DNA of 64,000 nucleotides, taken from the NCBI RefSeq assembly GCF_003722355.1, contig NZ_QWDD01000003.1:124001-188000 (forward strand), in the 5' to 3' direction. Positions within the stretch are counted from its first letter, which is position 1. Each line of letters begins with the position of its first letter. The stretch is from Methylocystis hirsuta. Lineage in GTDB: Bacteria; Pseudomonadota; Alphaproteobacteria; Rhizobiales; Beijerinckiaceae. The position numbers and the translations under genes are program-made. Below are positions 30,906 through 40,888 of this stretch, one piece after another. The notes under the pieces are model-generated. The model saw nothing but the letters and a program-made list of their open reading frames with translations. It was not told the origin of the DNA and searched no databases.

Positions 30906-31382
30906 TCGCATTGGATCGCCAGAGTTGAGCGGGACAAGAGACGCCGCGAGTTGGGCGAATATTGACCCGAACGCAGAGCTCAAACAGCCCGACACTGCAT
31001 TTCCTCCAATCAAAGCGCCCTGTTCACCATCGGTTTGTTCAGTGGTGCTGCCCGCCGGTCCGCGCAGCCGGCCAGGGGCCCAGAGATCCCCCTCACTCGA
31101 CACTCACCTCACGTGGCATAGGTATGTTAGCCTAGTCTGCTACCCGCTGTCGTCGTTGGCAAAAATTTCGTTTTGCCTGAACCCCGGCAACGACGCTTAA
31201 GAGCGACATTCGTAGCGTAGCCTTTGTGCTTGTGGCCAAGGTCAATCGCCAACGCGATCCGATGATGCTATTTTTTGTATCTGTTCGTCGCGATGGTGCG
31301 CGACGCCGTGAAGGGCTTCATTTCCTTCGATCGGGTGTTTTGATCGGGTCGAAGCGAAAGCTGATGTGAAAGGGTTAAGCCC
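30906..31382. other. Intergenic stretch upstream of archease-rtcB
   Basis: About 480 bases with no supported gene. It must contain the promoter of the archease-rtcB operon. No sigma-54 type minus-24/minus-12 sequence and no rtcR gene were seen, unlike the Escherichia coli rtcBA system. Confidence 0.45.
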
Positions 31383-31826
31383 ATGAGCTGCTCCGCCTCA
31401 ACCGCCAAGAGCGGCGGGAAATGGGAACATTTCGCGCATGATGCGGACGTTGGGGTGCGCGGGTGCGGAGCGACTGCCGCGGAGGCTTTCGAGCAGGCTG
31501 CCTGCGCGCTGACCGCCGTTGTCACTCATGCCGAGGTCGAGCCGCTGGTTTCAGTGGAGGTCGAATGCGAAGCGCCTGATCTCGAGCTTCTGCTGGTCGA
31601 ATGGCTCAACGCGATCATCTATGAAATGGCCGTTCGGAAGATGTTGTTCGGACGCTTTGCTGTTCGGATCGATGGTACGCGTCTCGCAGGGACGCTGTGG
31701 GGTGAACCGGTCGTGATCGAACGGCACAGCCCGGCCTGCGAGCCCAAAGGCGCCACTTACACCGAGCTGAAGGTCGTGAAGGATCCCGATGGCGCCTGGT
31801 CGGCAGGATGCATTGTGGACGTGTGA
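31383..31826 (+). CDS. Archease, RtcB activator
   Basis: A 147-residue archease: WEHFAHDADVGVRGCGATAAE carries the conserved H-x-DxG metal-binding start, LLLVEWLNAIIYEM is the conserved middle helix, and the end reads ELKVVKDPDGAWSAGCIVDV. Archease speeds RtcB guanylylation and allows multiple turnover. The gene is 13 bases upstream of rtcB, the standard order, and both read in the same direction. Confidence 0.93.
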   Translation: MSCSASTAKSGGKWEHFAHDADVGVRGCGATAAEAFEQAACALTAVVTHAEVEPLVSVEVECEAPDLELLLVEWLNAIIYEMAVRKMLFGRFAVRIDGTRLAGTLWGEPVVIERHSPACEPKGATYTELKVVKDPDGAWSAGCIVDV

Positions 31827-31839
31827 CGGAGATCGAGCG

Positions 31840-33270
31840 ATGGACCCAGGTCGTTTCACTCAGGTCGATGCCACGACTTGGCGTGTCGATCCGTGGGGCG
31901 CGATGCGCGTGCCAGCGATCATCTATGCCGACGAGAACCTGATCCGAGACATGGATAATAAGGTTTATGACCAGGCCGTGAACGTCGCTACGCTGCCCGG
32001 GATCGTTCAAGCCTGCTACGCCATGCCGGATGCTCACTGGGGCTATGGATTTCCGATTGGTGGAGTGGCGGCCTTCGATCCGGATCGCGGCGGGGTTGTT
32101 TCTGCAGGCGGTGTCGGGTTCGACATTTCGTGCGGCGTGCGCACCATGCTTACCGGCCTAGCGGTCGCCGACGTCCTTTCAGTTCAGAAATCGCTCGCCG
32201 ACTCGCTATATCACCAGATTCCAGCCGGCCTCGGCAGTCGAGGAGCGATCACTCTCGATGCCCTCGAGATGGACGCAATGCTTATCGGGGGCGCCCGCTG
32301 GGCCGTCGAACGCGGCTGGGGTGAAGCGCGCGATCTCGAACGGATCGAAGAAGAAGGATGCATGGCTGGCGCGCAACCCGACTGGGTTTCCGAGCGAGCC
32401 AAAGAACGCCAGCGCCGAGAAATGGGGACGCTCGGCTCGGGTAATCACTATTTCGAGATTCAGGCGGTCGCCGCGATCTACGATCTCGCGGTCGCTGATG
32501 TCTTCGGGCTCGTGCAGGACGAGGTGGTGGTGACAATTCATTGCGGATCGCGTGGCCTTGGCCATCAAATCGGGACCGAGTACCTGAGGGAAATGCTGGT
32601 CGCCGCGAAAGAAGCCGGCATAGAGCTTCCCGATCGCGAGCTGGCCTGCGCGCCGATCAACTCGGAAGTCGGTCGGCGTTATCTCGGCGCGATGCGCGCA
32701 GCCATCAACTGCGCGTTGGCCAATCGCGAAATTCTCGGCCATTTCGCTCGGCGCATTTTTGCGCATTTCTTCCCGAACTGCGATTTGCGCCTTCTCTTCG
32801 ATGTCTCCCACAATACCTGCAAGGTCGAACCCCACATCGTCGACGGGCGGCGACGTGAACTATTCGTTCATCGCAAGGGCGCAACTCGGGCCTTTGGGCC
32901 CGGCCATGAGAGCCTGCCTGCGGCGCTTCGAATGGTGGGTCAACCAGTGCTCATCGGCGGCAGCATGGGAACAGGCTCATACGTTCTCGTCGGCGAGGCG
33001 ACGAGCGAGGCGAAGGCCTTCTCCTCGGCCTGTCACGGAGCCGGACGAGCGCTCTCGCGTCATGCGGCGCTCAAGCAGTGGAGCGGTCGCCAGACGGTCG
33101 ATGACTTAGAGAAAGAAGGCATCCTGATCAGATCGCCTTCGATGCGCGGCGTCGCCGAAGAAGCGCCTGGAGCGTACAAGGACATCGGCGCAGTGGTTGC
33201 TGCGGCCGAGCACGCGGGCCTTGCCCGGCGCGTGGCGCGTCTCAGGCCGCTGATTTGCCTCAAGGGATAG
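31840..33270 (+). CDS. rtcB: RNA-splicing ligase RtcB
   Basis: A 476-residue RtcB with the manganese and GMP-binding motifs: GGVGFDISCGVRTM (cysteine ligand), LGSGNHYFEI, IHCGSRGLGHQIG, VSHNTCKVEPH and the guanylylated histidine in SSACHGAGRALSR. RtcB joins RNA 2',3'-cyclic phosphate or 3'-phosphate ends to 5'-OH ends, repairing cleaved tRNA and rRNA. The start at 31840 has GGAG eight bases upstream; an earlier in-frame ATG lies inside archease and is rejected. The gene is intact. Confidence 0.95.
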   Translation: MDPGRFTQVDATTWRVDPWGAMRVPAIIYADENLIRDMDNKVYDQAVNVATLPGIVQACYAMPDAHWGYGFPIGGVAAFDPDRGGVVSAGGVGFDISCGVRTMLTGLAVADVLSVQKSLADSLYHQIPAGLGSRGAITLDALEMDAMLIGGARWAVERGWGEARDLERIEEEGCMAGAQPDWVSERAKERQRREMGTLGSGNHYFEIQAVAAIYDLAVADVFGLVQDEVVVTIHCGSRGLGHQIGTEYLREMLVAAKEAGIELPDRELACAPINSEVGRRYLGAMRAAINCALANREILGHFARRIFAHFFPNCDLRLLFDVSHNTCKVEPHIVDGRRRELFVHRKGATRAFGPGHESLPAALRMVGQPVLIGGSMGTGSYVLVGEATSEAKAFSSACHGAGRALSRHAALKQWSGRQTVDDLEKEGILIRSPSMRGVAEEAPGAYKDIGAVVAAAEHAGLARRVARLRPLICLKG

Positions 33271-33415
33271 CCAGCGGCGCTGAGAAGGAAAAGCCCCAAC
33301 CCCACGCTTGCTGAATAGTCAACGCATGCCGAAGAGCGCCCGCAGGCTCGCCGCTCCTCGACTCGGAGCGCGCCCGAAAGAAGCCGTTGCGAGCGCGCTC
33401 TCGTCGTTTCTTCCG

Positions 33416-35959
33416 TCAAAGAGTCCGCTTGATCGCTTCGATGCGATAACACTCGATGACGTCGCCGGGACGCATATCCTGGTAGCTCTCGAAGGCCATG
33501 CCGCATTCCTGGCCGGCGGCGACTTCCTTGACCTCGTCCTTGAAGCGCTTGAGCGTCGACAGCTTGCCTTCGTGCACGACGACATTGTCGCGGATGAGAC
33601 GCACATGCGCTCCGCGCTCCACGGCGCCCTCGGTGACCCGGCAGCCGGCCACTTTGCCGACCTTCGAGACGTCGAACACCTGAAGGATCTCCGCGTTGCC
33701 CAGCATGGTTTCGCGCAGGGTCGGCGCAAGCAGGCCGGACATCGCAGCCTTAACGTCGTCGACGAGATTGTAGATGATATTGTAGTAGCGGATTTCAGTG
33801 CCGCTGCGTTCGGCAGCTTCACGCGCTTCTTTGTGCGGGCGAACATTGAAGCCGATCACGACTGCGCGAGAGGCCTTCGCAAGAGCGATGTCGGACTCGG
33901 AAATTCCGCCAACGCCTGCGTGCACCACGCGCGCCGCCACCTCTTCGGTGTTGAGTTTCTTGAGCGCAGCGACGATCGCCTCGACGGAGCCCTGCACGTC
34001 GCCTTTGACAACCAGCGGGAACTCCTTGCAGCCTGCGCTTTCGAGCCGGCTCATCATGTCGGACAGAGACGAACGCGTGACGCCGCCGCGGATCGCGAGC
34101 TTTTCGCGTTTCCGACGCTCTCGATATTCAGCGATTTCGCGCGCGCGCGATTCTGTTTTGACCACGACCGCTCGGTCGCCCGCCTCCGGCGTGCCATTGA
34201 AGCCGAGGATCTCGGCCGGGAAGGACGGGCCCGCTTCGAGCCGTTTCGCGCCCTTGTCGTTGAGGAGCGCGCGAACGCGTCCCCATTGCGAACCCGCGAC
34301 CACAATGTCACCGACATGCAAGGTCCCGCGCTGCACGAGCACCGTCGCGACAGGACCGCGGCCCTTGTCGAGCCGCGCTTCGATGACCGTGCCTTCCGCT
34401 GCGCGTCCGGCATTGGCCTTGAGGTCAAGCACCTCGGCCTGCAGGCTGATGGCGTCGAGCAATTTGTCGAGATTGAGCTTTTGCTTCGCCGAGACCTCGA
34501 CTTCGAGCGTGTCGCCGCCAAGGCTTTCGACTTGGACCTCATGCTGCAGCAATTCGGTGCGCACGCGCTCCGGCTTGGCGTCGGGCTTGTCGATCTTGTT
34601 GATTGCGACGATCAGCGGCACCTCCGCCGCCTTGGCGTGGTGAACGGCTTCGACCGTCTGCGGCATCACGCCGTCATCGGCCGCAACGACCAGCACAACG
34701 ATGTCGGTGACCTTGGCGCCGCGCGCGCGCATGGCGGTGAAGGCCGCGTGGCCGGGCGTGTCGATGAAAGTGATCGGCGCGCCATTGGGCGCGGTGACCT
34801 GGTAGGCGCCGATATGCTGCGTGATGCGGCCGGCTTCGCCCGACACCACATTGGCGTGGCGAATGGCGTCAAGCAGCGACGTCTTGCCGTGATCGACGTG
34901 CCCCATGATAGTGACGACAGGTGGACGCGGCTCCAGATCCTCGCTCGCATCCGGCGTGTCGAACAGACCTTCCTCGACGTCGGATTCGGCCACGCGCTTG
35001 ACGGTATGGCCCATTTCCTCCGCGACGAGTTGCGCCGTGTCGGCGTCGATCACGTCGGTGATCTTATGCATCGCGCCCTGCTTCATCAGCAGACGGACCA
35101 CATCGACGCCGCGTTCCGACATGCGGTTTGCAAGTTCCTGAATCGTGATGGTCTCGGGCAGGATGACTTCGCGCGCGATCTTTTCTTTCTGCTCCGCCAT
35201 GCCGAAGGATTTCAGCCGCTGCATGCGGCGGCTGAACGAGGCGACGGAGCGCGTGCGCTCCTCGTCGGCCATTGCGGCGGTGGCCACCGTCAGGCGGCCG
35301 CGGCTCTTCATTTCGCCCGCGCGCGATGGGATCGGGCGCGGGACGGCCAAGCCGGAGGGGCGACGCAGGATGCGTTTGGCCTCGGTTCCTTCCAGCTCGA
35401 GTGCTTTGCTCCCCTTCGGCGCGTGGCGATTCGCCTCTTCCTCGGCCTTGCGTTTCGCTTCGGCGTCTCGGGCGATCCGCTCCTCTTCCTCCCGCTTGCG
35501 GGCTTCGGCCGCTGCGCGTTCTCGGAGTTCCCGCTCCTCACGCTCGGCGCGGGCCTCGGCTTCGGCCGCGGCGCGCCGGCGCTCTTCCCCTTCTCGCGTG
35601 CGGGCGCCGAGCAGCGCGCGGGCGCGAGCTTCGCGTTCTTGTTGGGTGAGGGTGCGTAGCACGACTCCTCCGGCTCTGCGGCTCGGAGAGGACGGCTGCG
35701 GCGCGCGCGGTTCTTCCATCTTCACTGAAGCGGGACGCGCAGCGGCGATAACGGGACCAGCCGGCGCAGACGCTGCCGGCGACGCTGGTTTGAGCTCGTG
35801 GGCGGGGCGGCGCTTTACCTTCTCGACCATCACCACTTTGGAGCGGCCACGGGAAAAGGTCTGGCGCACCGCGCCTTGCTCCGTCGAACGCGGCTCGAGA
35901 TGCAGCGTCTTGGAGGCAGCGATGGTCAAGGTCTTGCTGCCGGTTTTCGTTTCACTCAT
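33416..35959 (-). CDS. infB: Translation initiation factor IF-2
   Basis: An 847-residue IF-2. A basic/coiled N-terminus ([20 protein letters not shown]) leads to the IF2_N domain ([18 protein letters not shown]), the G domain with [15 protein letters not shown] at about residue 352, [11 protein letters not shown] and NKIDKP, then the EF-P-like and C-terminal fMet-tRNA-binding domains ([26 protein letters not shown]). The start follows GGAAG. It is full length and in frame. infB normally lies in the nusA-infB-rbfA-truB operon; none of these is adjacent, so this is probably a second copy or a relocated gene. Confidence 0.95.
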   Translation of the reverse strand: MSETKTGSKTLTIAASKTLHLEPRSTEQGAVRQTFSRGRSKVVMVEKVKRRPAHELKPASPAASAPAGPVIAAARPASVKMEEPRAPQPSSPSRRAGGVVLRTLTQQEREARARALLGARTREGEERRRAAAEAEARAEREERELRERAAAEARKREEEERIARDAEAKRKAEEEANRHAPKGSKALELEGTEAKRILRRPSGLAVPRPIPSRAGEMKSRGRLTVATAAMADEERTRSVASFSRRMQRLKSFGMAEQKEKIAREVILPETITIQELANRMSERGVDVVRLLMKQGAMHKITDVIDADTAQLVAEEMGHTVKRVAESDVEEGLFDTPDASEDLEPRPPVVTIMGHVDHGKTSLLDAIRHANVVSGEAGRITQHIGAYQVTAPNGAPITFIDTPGHAAFTAMRARGAKVTDIVVLVVAADDGVMPQTVEAVHHAKAAEVPLIVAINKIDKPDAKPERVRTELLQHEVQVESLGGDTLEVEVSAKQKLNLDKLLDAISLQAEVLDLKANAGRAAEGTVIEARLDKGRGPVATVLVQRGTLHVGDIVVAGSQWGRVRALLNDKGAKRLEAGPSFPAEILGFNGTPEAGDRAVVVKTESRAREIAEYRERRKREKLAIRGGVTRSSLSDMMSRLESAGCKEFPLVVKGDVQGSVEAIVAALKKLNTEEVAARVVHAGVGGISESDIALAKASRAVVIGFNVRPHKEAREAAERSGTEIRYYNIIYNLVDDVKAAMSGLLAPTLRETMLGNAEILQVFDVSKVGKVAGCRVTEGAVERGAHVRLIRDNVVVHEGKLSTLKRFKDEVKEVAAGQECGMAFESYQDMRPGDVIECYRIEAIKRTL

Positions 35960-36642
35960 TCACTTCCAATCCTCGGGGCTCGGGCGTCCCTCGTTCAAAT
36001 CTGTTGTCGATCACCTTCGCCGGCGCACAGCGGCTGGAAATGCGCAGGCTAATTCGCAGTCGCGCCCTCGCTCGGATTGCAAGGTTGCCGCGCCGAGCGA
36101 AGGTCGATTGAACTTGCGTAGATGCAGCAGGCCGTTTGTGAGCCAATGCCCCGGATCCGCTGACGTTTGGGATTCGCCGACCTGGCCTGAGCCAGGGCGT
36201 TTTGAACCAGCGTGTTTCAAGGGAAGGCCGCGCCTGGACGCGGCGGCATCTTGACACTGAAGATGGTTCTTCGGGTCAGAAAAGCAAGTATTTCAAAAGC
36301 ATATCGCCAGAGTTCCGGCGGGCGCGGGCGCAGCAGCGCCTCGCTAGCAAGCAGATCGCCGCGCGAGACGATTGTGCTTCTCGCCGCTAGCGGAAGCCGA
36401 GTGCGTTCGAGCCGACGAGCAGCGATAGCCTTACAATTTCACCCACGGCGGCGTCTATGGGACCCTATTTGCCTATTTGTAGACCCGCGAGCCGAATGGC
36501 ACCCGACTTTGACATTGCCCGAATACGAGCGGTTTTTTGCTTCGCTAGCCTCAGGGGCGAATTCTGTAGAATGGACCCGAGGACGCGCGCCGACTTGAAG
36601 TTTTCGCCGCGATAGGCGGCGTTGACACGGGGGGAGGTTCGG
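35960..36642. promoter_or_regulatory. Region between divergent infB and groEL genes
   Basis: About 680 bases with no supported gene. It holds an inverted repeat (36247-36265) that is shared with the region upstream of the rpoD-like gene, and GGGGAGG at 36630-36636 before the groEL start. It lacks the CIRCE repeat that usually controls alphaproteobacterial groEL. Confidence 0.45.
36247..36265. repeat. Inverted repeat upstream of infB
   Basis: CATCTT-GACACTG-AAGATG, a six-base stem with seven-base spacer, 288 bases before the infB start. The surrounding sequence (minus strand CTGACCC...CATCTTC...AAGATGCCGC) resembles that at 42264-42282 upstream of the rpoD-like gene. Confidence 0.45.
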
Positions 36643-37704
36643 ATGGCGCACAAGCGTGTTCTCTTCAAATCGGCGGCCCGGGAAAAGATTCTCGACGGCG
36701 CTTCGCAGCTCGCCGACGCTGTGCGCGTCACGCTGGGCCCGAAATCGAAGTCCGTACTCATTCAAAAATCGTGGGGGCCGCTGATCGTGTGCAACGACGG
36801 CGTGACCATCGCGAAAGAATTCGATCTTCGAGACCCGGAGCAAAACCTCGGCGTTCGAGCATTGCGTCAAGCGGCGGAAAAAAACGGGAGACGTCGTCGG
36901 GGATGGAACCAGCACCGCGACCATTCTGGCGCACTCCATTCTTGCCGAAGGCGTACGTAATGTCGTTGCAGGAGCGAGCGCGATCGCTATCAAGCGCGGT
37001 CTGGACCGAGGCGCTGCGATCGCGATCGAAGCGCTTCGCAGCATCGCGCGTCCCATCACGACGCGGCAAGAAAAGGCCCAGGTTGCGGCTATTTCGGCGC
37101 ATAACGATATCGGGATCGGCGAACTGGTCGCGAGCGCGATGGAGAAGGTCGGCGACGAGGGAGTGATTTCGGTCGAGGAGTCGAAAACGACGGAGACTAC
37201 TCTCGACGTGGTCGAAGGCATGCAATTCGATCGCGGCTTCATTTCCCCTTATTTCATTAGCGATCCAGAGCATATGGAAGCCGCCCTCGAGGACGTCTGC
37301 GTTCTCCTTTGTGACCACAAGGTCGGCGCATTGCGAGACGTCATCGCTCTCTTGGAGGAAGTCGCCAAGTCCGCGCGCCCGCTGCTCATCGTCGCCAAGG
37401 ATGTCGAAGGCGAGGCGCTGGCGACGCTGATCGTCAATCACATTCGCGGCGTGTTCAAGACCTGCGCCGTGAAAGCCCCAGGCTTCGGAGATCGTAGAAA
37501 GGCCCTCCTGCAGGATATTGCAGTGTTGACCGGGGGCCAGGTGATTTCTGAAGGGCTCGGATTGAAACTCGAGAATGCGACGATCGCCCAACTCGGACGC
37601 GCCAAGCGCGTCGTAGTCGACAAGGACACGACCACGATCATCGGCGGCGCCGGCGGGTGCGCTCAGATCGATGGGCGCGCGCCAAGAAGGTCTGCTCGAA
37701 AATA
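36643..37704 (+). pseudogene. groEL: GroEL paralogue, frameshifted and missing its 3' half
   Basis: The frame starts AHKRVLFKSAAREKILDG, a divergent GroEL, with VTLGPKSKSVLIQ and [12 protein letters not shown]. In a run of A at about 36878-36884 an extra base shifts the frame after RQAAEK; the correct frame continues [19 protein letters not shown], the ATP-binding loop, then [18 protein letters not shown] and [14 protein letters not shown] [19 protein letters not shown]. The match ends at [14 protein letters not shown], about residue 340 of 545, where it meets a phaC fragment on the opposite strand. No groES is adjacent. Confidence 0.9.
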
Positions 37705-38078
37705 ATGAAAGGGAGAGTCTCCCAAGCAGGATCGCTGAAACGTTTGTCGAAAGGCGCAGGCGCGAACGGCCGTTCCGCCGTACGGCTGACGAAACTGCTT
37801 GTCGCAAACCGAACGAGGTTCAGATAGGAGATCCAGGCTTCGAGCAATAATTCGATCTGGCGGCCCGGCACGCGCGCGAGGTGCGCCGTCCAGTCCAACC
37901 ACGCAGACATCTGCGCAAGCGGCGACACCCCTTGGGTGAGCCGCGCGATCGTGGCCCGCGCGACCCGGTCGAGGGTCTAGAAGGAATAGGGCTCGATTGG
38001 ACCCTGATCGGGCAGAGGCGCGCGGCGAGCCCCGGGCTTGCCTTGAATAGTTGAAGCTGACTGAAGCTGAGAGTTCAT
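37675..38078 (-). pseudogene. phaC: PHA synthase (PhaC) N-terminal fragment with in-frame amber stop
   Basis: On the minus strand an ATG at 38078 starts MNSQLQSASTIQGKPG, continues PDQGPIEPYSF, meets a TAG near 37977, then TLDRVARATIARLTQGVSP, WTAHLARVPGRQIELL and DKRFSDPAWETLPF, the PhaC N-domain preceding the catalytic domain. It stops at FEQTFLA, where the truncated groEL begins from the other side. The catalytic cysteine domain is missing. Confidence 0.75.
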
Positions 38079-38410
38079 GGCGGAGCGCTTTCATCCAATG
38101 AGTGGCCTCTCGGCGATATCTCCCTTTCGCCAGTTCTCTCGGGGAGGCAGCCGACTCTATTGGGCGCGCCGCTTCCGGGGCTCGATGAGAGTTTCGAGAA
38201 AGGTCCGCACAGGCCGGAGCCCAGCGTCGCGACGGTAGAGGGATCACTATTTGCCTTGCGTTTTAAATAGGTGAGGCGAGGACCAGCCTCTTCGCTCGAA
38301 GACTCGATTTGCAGATCCAGCTTTCGAACCCAGGCACGATAGATTTTCGGCCGCCTCGAGTGTGATCATCCTCGCCGCCGCGGATCCATCCGGTGCGGTC
38401 AATGTGCAGA
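38079..38410. other. Intergenic stretch, no supported gene
   Basis: About 330 bases between the phaC fragment start and the following small gene, both on the minus strand. No motif or hairpin of note; it should contain whatever promoter served phaC. Confidence 0.4.
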
Positions 38411-38773
38411 TTAGAAGCTTCCCTGCTCGTTGCATCCATCGGGGGCGAGCGCCTGCGGAAAATTGGCAAGCAGGTCCTTCACTTCGGCAATGCGCGACTC
38501 CTTATCGAAATTCACGCGCACATGAACATGCGTCGCGTCCTTCGATTCGATGCACTTGATTTTTTGCGGATCGAAGGCGCCCACTTGCGTCAAATCGCCG
38601 CGGCCGAAGAATATCGGGATCCACCTCCGCTGCGCGTCCCTCTTCGCGTAAATGAAATTTCCTGGCTCGTTCGCCCCGATCTCCGGCGGATCGGATACTG
38701 GATACGTGCACACTTGATAGACGTATTCCATGCCGGAGGCTCCGGTCCAAGTGGATGACGCGTGATTGGCCAC
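38411..38773 (-). CDS. Conserved hypothetical protein, possibly GIY-YIG-like
   Basis: A 120-residue protein beginning (GTG) VANHASSTWTGASGMEYV, with NFIYAKRDAQRRWIPIFFG, CIESKDATHVHVRVNFD and an ending NFPQALAPDGCNEQG. The order of a short aromatic strand, a W-x-P-I-x-x-G loop, H-V-H-V and a terminal AxNPxxNxC-type segment resembles small GIY-YIG-like proteins, but the diagnostic tyrosines are not clear. GAGAGGAG lies about eight bases before the GTG, so this start is favoured over upstream ATGs. Confidence 0.6.
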   Translation of the reverse strand: MANHASSTWTGASGMEYVYQVCTYPVSDPPEIGANEPGNFIYAKRDAQRRWIPIFFGRGDLTQVGAFDPQKIKCIESKDATHVHVRVNFDKESRIAEVKDLLANFPQALAPDGCNEQGSF

Positions 38774-38973
38774 GTTGACGCTCCTCTCTTCGTTGCGGGA
38801 CCGAGGCTGTCGCTCTTTCGTCGCCCCATCGCAGCCGCCGAAGCGCTGGCCCGGGCATCTGGGCTCCACGAGTGGGCGGCAAAGAGCCGCCAACTCTAGT
38901 GCGCCAAAAAGGGCAGGAGGGTGGCCTGTCAAGCCTGCAGAGCGCGTGTTCGGCTTCAGGCCTGGGTGGTCGA

Positions 38974-39520
38974 TCAGCTTTCCGTGAAGCTATGGAGTTT
39001 GCGCCCCCGAGAAGGATGGCGCAGCCTCGCGAGAGCCTTCGCCTCGATCTGCCGGATGCGCTCTCTCGTTACGCCGAAGGCCTTGCCCACCTCCCCGAGC
39101 GTATGCTCCGTCGTGCCGCCGATCCCGAAACGCATGCGCAGGATGGTTTGCTCGCGCGGCGTCAGGCCGGCGAGCGCTTCTGCGATGTGGTCTTGGAGTG
39201 CGTTCGCCTCCACCACAGCATGCGGGTTGATCGCGTCGGGCGCCTCGATGAGATCGCCGAGGGTCGCATCGCCGTCCTCGCCCACCGGAAGATCGAGGGA
39301 TGTCGGTTCCCGCCCGAGCGACAAAATCCACTCGGCATCGGCGACCGAAACTCCGGCCTGCACGGCGATTTCCTCGGCTACTGGCCGACGGCCCTGCTCC
39401 TGAAAAAGCTTGTGTTGCTCTCGTCCGCCATGTGTATCGGAATTCGGATCGTCTGCCCTTGATCTACGATCGCGCGCTCAATCGACTGCCGGATCCACCA
39501 CGATGCGTAATTGATGAAGT
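38974..39520 (-). pseudogene. RpoD-like sigma-70 factor, 3' part
   Basis: Regions 2.4 to 4.2 of a primary-type sigma factor: [29 protein letters not shown], then after a one-base shift near 39415 [34 protein letters not shown] and region 4 with LTPREQTILRMRFGIGG and FGVTRERIRQIEAKALARLR. The 5' part lies at 40889-42125 on the same strand, on the far side of an IS110-type element. The shift plus the insertion make the gene inactive. Confidence 0.88.
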
Positions 39521-40888
39521 GGATGCCCCCTCCTTACGGCATCGCGATGTGCCAAGGTGGCGATGTTTGCGCATCCCACGAACGGAGAGGGCATCCATGG
39601 AAAAGGTTAGCATTATCGGTCTCGACCTTGCAAAGCGGTCCTTTCAGGCGCACGGCGCCCGCGCCGACGGCAGCGTGGGGTTCCGCAAGAAGCTTTCGCG
39701 CGAGAAGGTCCTCGCCTTCCTCGCGGAGCAATCGCGCTGCATCGTCGCTATGGAGGCCTGCGGGAGCGCGCATCACTGGGGGCGAGCGATTCGCGATATG
39801 GGGCATGATGTTCGGTTGATCCCGCCCGCCTATGTCAAACCTTTCGTCAAGCGCCAAAAGAACGACGCCGCCGACGCCGAGGCGATTTGCGAAGCAGCGA
39901 GCCGGCCGACCATGCGTTTCGTCGCGGTCAAGACAAAGGAGCAGCAAGCGCGCGCCATGCTGTTTCGCGCCCGCGATCTTCTGGTACGCCAACGGACGCA
40001 GTTGATCAACGCGCTACGTGGTCATTTGTCCGAGCATGGCGTCGTCGCTCCGCAGGGTCCGGCGAATGTGAAGGTTCTTATGGAGGCGGTTGAGGATGCG
40101 ACGACATCGCTTCCGCTTCTCGTCGTCGAGCTCTCGCGCGTCTTCCTCGAACAGATCGACGGGCTGTCGAAGAAGATCGCCGAACTCGAGAAGGCGACGG
40201 CTCATGAAGCCGCGCGCGGCGCGACAACCCGCCGCCTGCAAACCATGCCGGGCGTGGGGCCAATCACGGCCATGGCGATCGAAACCTTCGCGCCGCCGAT
40301 GACCGTCTTCAAACGCGGACGCGACTTTTCCGCCTGGCTCGGGCTTGTTCCGAGGCAACATTCGACCGGCGGCAAGCAGCTTCTCGGAAAGACCTCGAAG
40401 ATGGGGCAGCGCGACATTCGGCGGTTGCTGATCATCGGCGCGATCGCCGTCGTGCGCTGGGCCAGCCGGAAGGGAGCGCCGCAGGAAACGTGGCTCCATC
40501 ACATGCTGGCGCGCAAGCCGCGCATGCTTGTGGCGATCGCGCTCGCCAACAAGATGGCGCGCTCGATCTGGGCCATGCTGACGAAAAACGAGGACTACAA
40601 GGCTCCTGTCGCCGCGGCGGCCTGATCGAAAATCAGAGCAGCGGCATAGGCGCGTCGGGCGTGTGAGGAGGTCGACGAACGGTAAGGTCAAATGATCGGT
40701 CAGATCCGGGTCTCGAAACGCAGTGGTATCCACGGAGCTCACAGCTCGCTTAAGTGATCTGCGCCAGACCCGCGCATCTCCATACCGGCCAGCGGTCGAG
40801 ACAGGCCGCAACTCAAAGGCCTGATACATGACCGCACCCGATCACGCGATGAAGCCGCTCGAAAACATCTTGCGCGAACGGGGGCATC
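39521..40888 (+). mobile_element. IS110-family (IS1111-like) element inserted in the sigma-factor gene
   Basis: Edges are set at GGATGCCCCC (39521-39530) and its inverted copy GGGGGCATCC (40879-40888), the short repeats expected of the IS1111 group. The flanks are the two halves of the rpoD-like gene. About 250 bases downstream of the transposase are non-coding. The flanks do not rejoin into a clean sigma gene. Confidence 0.75.
39597..40625 (+). CDS. IS110-family transposase
   Basis: A 342-residue DEDD transposase: VSIIGLDLAKRSFQAHGA, FVKRQKNDAADAEAICEA carrying the acidic residues, the middle helix RDLLVRQRTQLINALRGHL, and the C-terminal domain LQTMPGVGPITAMAIETF and GLVPRQHSTGGKQLLG. It is unrelated in detail to the IS110 protein at 24673-25719. 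The frame is open and complete, so the element may still be active. Confidence 0.92.
   Translation: MEKVSIIGLDLAKRSFQAHGARADGSVGFRKKLSREKVLAFLAEQSRCIVAMEACGSAHHWGRAIRDMGHDVRLIPPAYVKPFVKRQKNDAADAEAICEAASRPTMRFVAVKTKEQQARAMLFRARDLLVRQRTQLINALRGHLSEHGVVAPQGPANVKVLMEAVEDATTSLPLLVVELSRVFLEQIDGLSKKIAELEKATAHEAARGATTRRLQTMPGVGPITAMAIETFAPPMTVFKRGRDFSAWLGLVPRQHSTGGKQLLGKTSKMGQRDIRRLLIIGAIAVVRWASRKGAPQETWLHHMLARKPRMLVAIALANKMARSIWAMLTKNEDYKAPVAAAA

Noticed and set aside
33308..35659. A 783-codon open frame antisense to infB
   Set aside because: It is the mirror of a GC-rich, arginine/alanine-rich gene; its composition is low-complexity and it has no motif, while the minus strand encodes a complete IF-2.
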